From contig CALNVZ010000174.1 of the NCBI GenBank assembly GCA_940671915.1, positions 20,216,091-20,280,090 on the forward strand: 64,000 nt of DNA, read 5' to 3'. Origin of the DNA: Paracentrotus lividus. Taxonomy: Eukaryota > Echinodermata > Echinoidea > Camarodonta > Echinidae. This document shows, piece by piece, positions 56,476 through 64,000 of the stretch. The notes below the pieces were generated by a model, which was given only the letters and a program-made list of their open reading frames with translations, was not told the origin of the DNA and searched no databases. Each line of letters begins with the position of its first letter. Within the stretch, counting starts at the first letter, position 1. The position numbers and the translations under genes were made by a program.

Positions 56476-58560
56476 TGGGCAATTCCACAGAAATCCGGAC
56501 AAGGGTGCCAGAAATTCAAAATGATATTTGGTTTAAATAATTTTGATTTTCAAAAAATACAGAGTTGAAGTTATAAGAATCAATAAATTTTTACCGATGG
56601 CGGCCATTTTCACCTTCTAAACAAATGCCGAAGTATTCCAATAGATTTTTGTATAGAAAAGGTATATTATAAAAAACTCATTTTCATTTTCCCAACTAAA
56701 ACATTTCTGTTCCAATAATCTTTCACATGGATAAAGTTGTTTGAAAGACACTTTATCAAACTGTATTTAAAAAAATTTGGTTCAATTGTGACTTTGGTAA
56801 AAAAACTTGAGATTTAAATACCTCATTTGGATGTAACGTCAGTTACCGAAAACATGAACTTGTTTATTTTTTTCCACAACGAAGACAGTATCAACTATGC
56901 CAATTAGGATTCTAATGTATGACTGCATCTCATTATTATCAATATCAATGCTATGGATATTCAACATACAATCAAGTCAAAATTGAGAGTGATTTGTGTA
57001 ACGTCAGTTACCATGACCTAGTTAACTCAGGTTACCATGATGCAATTATCATTTCTTGGAGAACATTTTCAATTTGGACTCCTGTATGTATCTGAAGTAA
57101 TCCATAGATTAAACTAATCCTCTACGATAAAAAGACTGTATGTGTCAATGGTAACTTCTTCTTTTAATGATTTAAGAGTGGGGAATTAAGCCATGTAGTG
57201 TACATGTACATGTTCATGTAGGCCTAAGCCCCTCCAAATCTACTTTAGATTTTCAGTATTATCTATTGATGTGATCTAGCATCCATTGCTATATATTCTG
57301 TAAATGGAATATGAGCCAACAAGTTTAAATTTATGATAAATGTAAATACAATTTTTTGTTGTATTCAAAAATTCTCTCTGTATTTTTATAATACATAAAT
57401 GAAGAAGAAAAACAAAAAAACATTATGATCAAAGCTCCTACATGTATGTCTGTCCATCTGCTGAGATGTACATGATTTTTGATATATCAAAGCACAGAAC
57501 AAACACCTTACTTTGACAGAGCTTTCATTTTGATGCCAAAGACTGACAGCAATTTTCATCAAATTCCAATACCCAACTTTGAAATTCAGCATTTTTATAC
57601 TACTGATCATAACTTTGTACAAAATGAGTTAAATGACATTACTGTTCAATGATTATTGCTTGAATTAAGAAGAAACTGTTTAAAATGATTTCAAAAGGTT
57701 GATAACAATTCACCTAAGAATTGTTTGAGGAATTTAGAATCAACCAAATAATAATGTACCCAGTTCTGCCAGATTCACATGCACTACACAAAAATACATG
57801 TGTGGACATCCTACGTGTATTAATCATTCAAAAAAACTATTATAGAGTTTCTGATATCTAAAAACTAACATATTCCAATATTTATGTGATGGAATATAGT
57901 AGAAAAAAAATTTCAAAATATTCTACAAACCCTATAGGAAGTGTATTGTGTACAACTGTCATGTTGACAGTAAAAGTTTTAGCTGAATAATAGGAAAATG
58001 ATTACAATTACTTCTACTTGGCCAATCTGTTTGCCTAGAACATAGGTATGATATCATATCAAACACATAAATTTCAAAAGCCAGGAAAAACAAATATTGA
58101 TCCGATTCAAAATTGGATTTTACATGTGTAAAGTCTATGGAAGATGTAAGGTAACGTCAGTTACGTAACGTCAGTTACCGACATGTCTTCACAAAGTTTC
58201 CCCAGCATATACAAAAATTACGAAAATCTCTTCTTATTTGCAAACTGTTCATAAAGACCTAGGATATGATGTCATGTAGATATCATCATTTTAACACGCT
58301 CGTGGACATGAGATATTGAGATTTGATCAAACCCCTGATTTTGCATGTCCGTTTTCTGAACGTCAGTTACCGACACGTTTTTGCTTGGCGTTTCAATGAA
58401 ATGATATTTGGTAGAATTTTTTTATACAACGCCTTGCTTTACACTTACTTATTTAGGTATATTAATTTGAAGACCCATGTATTCTTATTTATGTAACTAC
58501 AACACAAAGAATGAAGAAAATTCTGGTTGTGTGTAACGTCAGTTACCATGGAATTGCCCA
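56476..58560 (+). mobile_element. GGGCAATTCC-end element C with repeated GTAACGTCAGTTACC
   Basis: Perfect 12-bp ends TGGGCAATTCCA (56476-56487) and TGGAATTGCCCA (58549-58560), with TA on both sides. GGACA starts 9 nt inside the left end (56497). GTAACGTCAGTTACC ends 1 nt inside the right end (58533-58547) and recurs at 56833-56847, 56998-57012, 58151-58164, 58165-58179 (these two abut) and 58357-58371 (first bases changed), with a degenerate copy at 57021-57036. Each copy is itself a hairpin (GTAAC...GTTAC). No transposase; 2.1 kb. Confidence 0.8.
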
Positions 58561-60312
58561 TATGGTTCAGAAACTCAGGCTATGATGATAATTAGATGTA
58601 CATGTACATGTAAAGGTTGTGTTCCCATTGTGCATACATGTACATGTAGTTTCTGTTTTTAAGCAAGTACTATTCAGGTTTCATGTAGGATGGGGATACC
58701 TGAACAATATTCCAGACTCATAATATCAGATTCTGTTTTCAAATTATTATAATGATAATTCTTGATTCATATCATTATGAGATGAGTAATGCAGATGGTG
58801 TTTCCTGTGTAGACTTGATCATTATAGTGATGAGGTAATATTAAAATAAGGGTGGGGTTATTGGGAATATATTTTATGTACAGTCCCCGTGTGCGACCCC
58901 AATTAATTGCTCGTAAAGTCGTAAAAGCTATTGAATTCGTAACGGCTACTGAAGCCGTGCACTAAGAGTAGAGCAAAAAATGTCCGAAATTCACCTGCTT
59001 ATATCTCTCTTTCTTGAGCACCAAAATTCATGATATTTCCAGAGAACTAAAAGAATGATGGTATTAAGCACCATATCAAATATCATTGAAAATGGTTGGG
59101 TATTTTTGGAAATACAAGTATATTTCTGTTTCACAGGACTGTCGAGAGAGTCTTTGTTTTTTTTCCCCCGACACAAGTATGGGACAAAATGAAAACAAAA
59201 GACATGATACTGTACAGCATACACCAGTCTCACTTCCTGCGCATTTTGGTGTTTGGGCAACCAGTAGTTTTGTCTAAATCTTCCTTTAAATGTTGAGTGC
59301 TTTGCTGAAAAAAACCTGGAAACTGCATCTATTAACGAAAAACTGCTCATTTGCACATGCGCATTTCCGCACCTCACTTCCGGCTTTTGAAAAACACTCG
59401 CCAATCTGTCCATGAGCAACCTGATGCGATGACACTTCTGCGAGTTTTACGGACAGTAAACCACTATATTTTATCATTATCCTCAATTATTTTTCTATGA
59501 ATTAGTTCTATCTTTGAGATTTGTCATTTTTTGATCAATTTCAGCGTATTCATGCCATTGACGGCTGGGAGAAGAGTGGAAATATTTTTTCAGTATTTTG
59601 CACGCATGACGGTTCGTGGGACTATGATCGGTTAAAATAGGCTACATCACAAAACGCAGTGTGTGGGACCACAATGTAACTTGCATGGAGGGTTTTTTAA
59701 ATGACTTTGATGCGGACTTTTCCCGATATAACCATGGGACAACATATCATGAAAATGTATTTCGTACAGTATTTCGATATGATATGCTTTGTATTATATC
59801 AAATAATAAATTATTTTACAGATTTCGCGGATATTTTTGGTGCTTTCGAAAAAGCCTAGTTTTCACAATTTATTACTGATTTCAACCATAATTATTGTCA
59901 TGGGTGGTAAGAATTACTCATACTAATGCAATAATCGTTGGATTTTTCTTATTTGGTGGTTTTTAAGACAAGATATCGCAGTTCGCGCGCCCGAGACACC
60001 TCAGGAGAGGGTAAAATTGCGTGCTCAACTTGTTTTCTTTATGCAAATTAGGCAGACCGAGCGATAGCTTTTGAGAACCTAATTGCACTCGAACGCCGAG
60101 ACTGTGTAGGCCTACATGTAGTTGACACCTTTGATTCGATGTAAAAATATGGAAAGAAAGGTGTACTTCAAACAAGCAATGAGAATAGCCTTCAAAACTG
60201 TCAAATATTTCCTAGTCATTCCTACATGTTAAACCCTGACTTGCTGGTGCCGCATTTTATGTTAACAATGACAAGTTTTCTATAAATACATGTACATTTG
60301 TAGGCCTGCTCT
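58561..60312. other. numb intron 4; unassigned minus-strand open frame
   Basis: A 142-residue open frame lies at 58991-59419 (-). Its composition is not low-complexity, but I see no family signature and no splice context, and the surrounding CG-containing stretch (58880-59640) looks like a decayed repeat starting near 'cagtccccgtgtgcgac'. I do not call it a gene. Confidence 0.3.
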
Positions 60313-60449
60313 TAACCACTTGACTGCTGCATATGGTGCTAATTGCACAGTCCGGGTATGACCAGGGTAGCGCTGGTGTGTCAAAACAGACAAAGCTCAG
60401 ACAATAGCATGAGCTCGTAATATTACGTGGTCCGCAGCCAAGTGGTTAT
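60313..60449. mobile_element. small MITE with AACCACTTG ends
   Basis: TTAACCACTTGACTGCTG is mirrored by 'cgcagccaagtggttatt'. 137 bp, non-coding. Confidence 0.5.
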
Positions 60450-62477
60450 TAATATTACAGTTAAATATTAATAGGCCCTATACTATTCATTAGCAATATG
60501 GATAATAACACAAATGATTTCATGTACACATATATGTATACAAGGTAGAATCCTCTTCCTGTTTTTTTGTTTTTGTGTGTCCTTCCTACGAATTTTATGT
60601 GTTGTTACAAGCATCTGGGAATAAAATTTGTGACCTTATTGTGTTTACAGTAAAAAAATTGTGTAAAAACAAATGACTTCATGCATGAGGGCTGTTTGCC
60701 CCTGTAGGTTTATTAATTTCCAAATACAAGGTCATAGGCCTATATGTACAGTACATGTACTGTATACCGGTAGCTTTTTTTTAGTTCATACATGTACATG
60801 TATGCAAGAAGAATAATTAATTTTAGTTTGGAGCTAAACTTTAATAGCAGGAGAAATGAAATATAAATTGTGACATGTCACTTGTATTGACATCAAGTAA
60901 ACTTTAATACTTTATAAATTTGTCATTAAACTTGATCGCTGCAATTAAGATCAGAATACTCCTACCAGCATTTTTAATAACATCCATAAAATTTGCTTGG
61001 TACTGTATATGAACTTCCTCCATTTCCTTTTGAAACTTCTTTGAATATTTTTCTTCCCTGTTAATTTTAACCAGTCTTGATATTTACACATGATTATTCA
61101 GACACATTGAAATCTAGCAGATGCTTGATACAAACTTGTAGGCCTCCATACATGTACGTGTACATGAATAATAAGACCTGAATGTGAACTCGAGACCACA
61201 TACATGTATTATAGATTTCATGTGGTCCCTATGAAAAAAGGGTTGTATGGAGCTTTTATGTTCTGGGTTGAGAAGCATTCACTACATGAACAGATGGTTG
61301 AGAATTATACAATTTATGTGTAAGTTCTCCTCACATGGCAGTGCTTGGTCATGAGAAACAGGGCTTTTGTTCTCAATCTATGAAGCATACATGTACATGT
61401 AATTACTTGAATTTGACCTTTAATACAATTACCACCTTATGAATATGCCCAAAAAATTCCCATGGCCTGTGTACATGTATGCCTGTATAATGATGTTCTA
61501 GATTCCATAGAGAGCGGTCCAGACATAGTTTTTTTGTGTAGAATGTGTATCATCAGGGTCACAGGAATTACTACATCCACAAAGATGTTCTATAAAACTT
61601 CATGTAATATTGTATGTCTTGTTCAAAAAAAAATATGAAGGATGAATTACATGTAAGTCATACAGTGATTTTACTTGAGGCACGTCTACAGATAAACTTT
61701 GTCACCTTACACAATTATGGAACTTGAGTACTGTATTAATTTATGAATTTAAAATTGACTGCACAATGAAGAAGAAGAAATGTTCTGTACACAGTACATG
61801 TAATAAAGCAAGAAAATAAAGATTGTCAGCTGCTAGGGCCTATATGATTGATGTGAGAAGATCACCCTTTCACAATGCCTATTCTATTCTAAATTAGTAT
61901 CATACAAATTTGTTTTTGAAAAAATTGCAAAATTTCATACTGGATAATTATAATATCAATTTATTTTAAGAGCGATTAAGGAACACAAGTTTTTATTTAC
62001 ACTTCTATGCAAAGAAATCTATTAAATAGATATCTAGAAATATTGCAGAATTCCTAGCTTAGTCTAATGATTCTGTGTGATTTTAAAATAAAAAATCCTT
62101 CAAAGTTGGCAGGAACACCAGGGGTCCATAATACTTTGATCAGTTATTAAACTGACAGGGTTTTTTTTCCAGACTTCCAAAATGTATTACCTCAGCCTGA
62201 TTTTACAAAGGTTGTTCCCTTTTAGCGTACATGTAGTCCCCTTTGGATATGCAAGACTGATTATATTTGAAACATGCTATTGTTATTGAATGTCAAGGAA
62301 ATACTATTTTGAATCTGTAATCAACCTTGGTCTAGCATGCTATTCAACAACTGAATACTGGAAAATACACTGTATGAACCATTTTGAACTAGGTGGGGGA
62401 AATTCACAAGAGCTTAATTTCACAATCTTCGTTATATTTTTACAATCATGAATAGGGGAGACTGGGGCTATAGTCTA
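60450..62477. other. numb intron 4, no feature recognised
   Basis: AT-rich with many 'acatgtacatgta' words. A piece near 62395-62430 shares 'ggggaaattc.caagagc' with block B near 17420. Confidence 0.4.
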
Positions 62478-63489
62478 CAGTGTGTTCCTAAAAAAAGAGG
62501 ACCGAAGTTCAAAGGTCAGTCATTCCAAAAGTATATGGTTTATTCTTGTGATTCGTTTTACTAAAATATAAGTAACTCATCAGCTTTAATTTGAGACATT
62601 GCTGACGTCCAAAAGTGTAATTGGGTCACAGAGTTAGGGTCTTTTGAAGGCGATAGGTACAAAACCCGTTTTTTTCCAAGTTTTGGTTTTTCGGTATGAA
62701 ACAAAACCTTTCTTAAGTAATTGGTGTCATTGGATTCTTTCAGCAAGTTTCAATGAAATGTCATCTTCTTTGCTAAAGTGGATTTCTCACTGGTAATGAG
62801 ATGCGTTCTTAATTTGAGTCTCTGGAGTCTCGGAGAGGTCACTGCGACGGATCCTGAGTCTCCAGGAAGTCGCAGAGAAACCAAACAAATGTCAAACATG
62901 TTCAATATTTTAGTAGACTTCTTTCAGACCGCAAGCAAGTCTCTATGACGTCTCGGTGGGTTGCCGCGACGTCCCCTAAATATGCACGAAAGTATCCACG
63001 ACTTCTCAGAAACTTTGTCGGAACTGCTAACGATTAAAAGAAATCGAACAGGATTGACAATTTTTTCAGACTTTTGTTCGATTTACCCACGACGCCCTGA
63101 AGTCTCAGGAGACGTCACCACGACGTCACCACGACTCCAGAGGCCATAATAGTGAACCTATCTCATTGCCAGTGGTCCTTTGGAAAATGAGATTGAATTT
63201 CATTGAACCTTGTTGTGAAAAATACCCCAAAACGATGAAACCAAAACTAACAAAATTTTGTTTGTTTGTACCCCAAAACCAAAAACTTGGAAAAAAACGG
63301 GTTTTGTACCTATTACCTTCAAAGGACCCTAACTCTGTTGACCATTACAATTTAGACGTCAGCAATGTCTCAAATTAAAGCTAATGGTTACTTATTATTC
63401 TAGTAACAAATCACACAAAGAATAAACCATATACTTTTGGAATGACTGACCTTTGAACTTCGGTTCCTCTTTTTTTTAGGAACACACTG
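62478..63489. mobile_element. TA-flanked fold-back element (CAGTGTGTTCCTAAAAAAAG ends)
   Basis: Left end CAGTGTGTTCCTAAAAAAAG and its mirror at 63470-63489, with TA outside both. Arms of about 330 bases read in mirror down to 'CACTGGyAATGAGATr'. The loop (about 62810-63160) is rich in GTCTC, GACGTC and CGACG words. No transposase. Confidence 0.8.
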
Positions 63490-63491
63490 TA

Positions 63492-64000
63492 CAGGGCTCC
63501 CGAAAAGAACTATACACTTTTGAAATGGCTGCCAAATGAAAAATATTTGATTTTAGGTAACGAAATTTACAATGTATGGAAAGCTCTTTATCCCAACTTT
63601 CATATGACACCAAAAAGTCCGAAAATAAGTCATGCATGATGAGCCAGCGTTCAACTTTTGTAAAGGGTATAGAAATTAGGGTGCGCAGGAATTGCCCTAC
63701 CAATTTGTATGAGGCAAGTCATTTGGAGCTTATGGGATTGAGGATGATATGCAGAATTACTGATCAATTATTGTTGAGTTGGGGTTTGCTAAGAGAAATT
63801 TGTGGAATTTGGGGATTATGATTTCATGCATGAGTGAACAGGAATATGTATTTCCTATTATAAGCATTGTAGCCTTTCCAAGTGTTCTTCAGTGGTGTGT
63901 TAGTGGTAGTCAGGATGGGGTGGCAGAACAAGTGAGATGCAGGGTAAGATTTTTGATGATTGTTTTCATGATCTTTTGGATTGTCTGAATGTCCAACTCA
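63492..64000. mobile_element. second GTCCCAAAAAG-type arm, cut by window end
   Basis: Starts CAGGGCTCCCGAAAAGAACT immediately after the TA (63490-63491) that also closes the previous element, and matches the left arm of 54017-55693 for about 380 bases. Its other end is outside the window or absent. Confidence 0.75.

Larger units (their letters stand above)
51888..64000 (+). other. numb: numb intron 4 (extends beyond window)
   Basis: More than 12 kb without a recognisable exon on either strand, rich in non-autonomous transposons that are listed separately. Confidence 0.7.

Noticed and set aside
58991..59419. 142-residue minus-strand open frame
   Set aside because: No family signature, no supporting splice context, and it overlaps a probable decayed repeat; kept only as a note.
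1..64000. CRISPR arrays, operons, toxin-antitoxin or phage modules
   Set aside because: The window is spliced animal DNA; regular short repeats here are microsatellites or transposon-internal motifs.

Overview
This window is animal nuclear DNA and most resembles an echinoderm, probably a sea urchin. It is AT-rich, has spliced genes with long introns, carries the oligonucleotide themes 'acatgtacatgta' and 'taggcctaca', and is packed with short inverted-repeat DNA transposons. The species call is an inference from style and from the genes; no prokaryotic feature was seen.

Two genes can be supported, both on the + strand. (1) Bases 3-3188 hold the last five exons of a gene for a single-pass type I membrane protein: a cysteine-containing ectodomain, a juxtamembrane segment that looks like the second half of a SEA domain, one transmembrane helix and a tail of about 90 residues. 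I cannot name it. (2) From about 15.3 kb to beyond the right edge lies the 5' part of numb, the PTB-domain adaptor that antagonises Notch. It has a tiny first coding exon (15303-15316, repeated at 27553-27566), a basic N-terminal exon (40790-41096) and two PTB exons (48346-48420, 51813-51887). All splice phases agree. The rest of the PTB domain and the C-terminal adaptor-binding region are outside the window. Almost everything from 15.3 to 64 kb is numb intron.

The middle is structurally odd. Block A (about 12395-15784) recurs in direct orientation at about 24675-28030. Block B (about 15785-23705) recurs inverted at about 28031-35963. A 959-base run of N (23706-24664) separates the two sets. 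The simplest reading is two allelic contigs wrongly placed in tandem, with B in opposite orientation in each: either an inversion polymorphism or a misassembly. This gives numb exon 1 two copies.

The remaining sequence is dominated by non-autonomous elements: a fully palindromic Tc1-type element (6633-7804), TTAA-flanked fold-back elements (12966, 25237, 37910 and 43065), a Harbinger-like MITE (21186, 30310), TA-flanked elements near 54-55.7 kb and 62.5-64 kb, and several others.

The most interesting pattern is a set of three elements (10848-11592, 49621-51173, 56476-58560). They share 12-bp ends of the type TGGGCAATTCCA. One end of each has GGACA exactly 9 nt inside the terminus. The other end has an approximately 15-bp motif exactly 1 nt inside the terminus, and that motif differs between elements and is repeated several times within its own element. 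I know of no named family with this layout.
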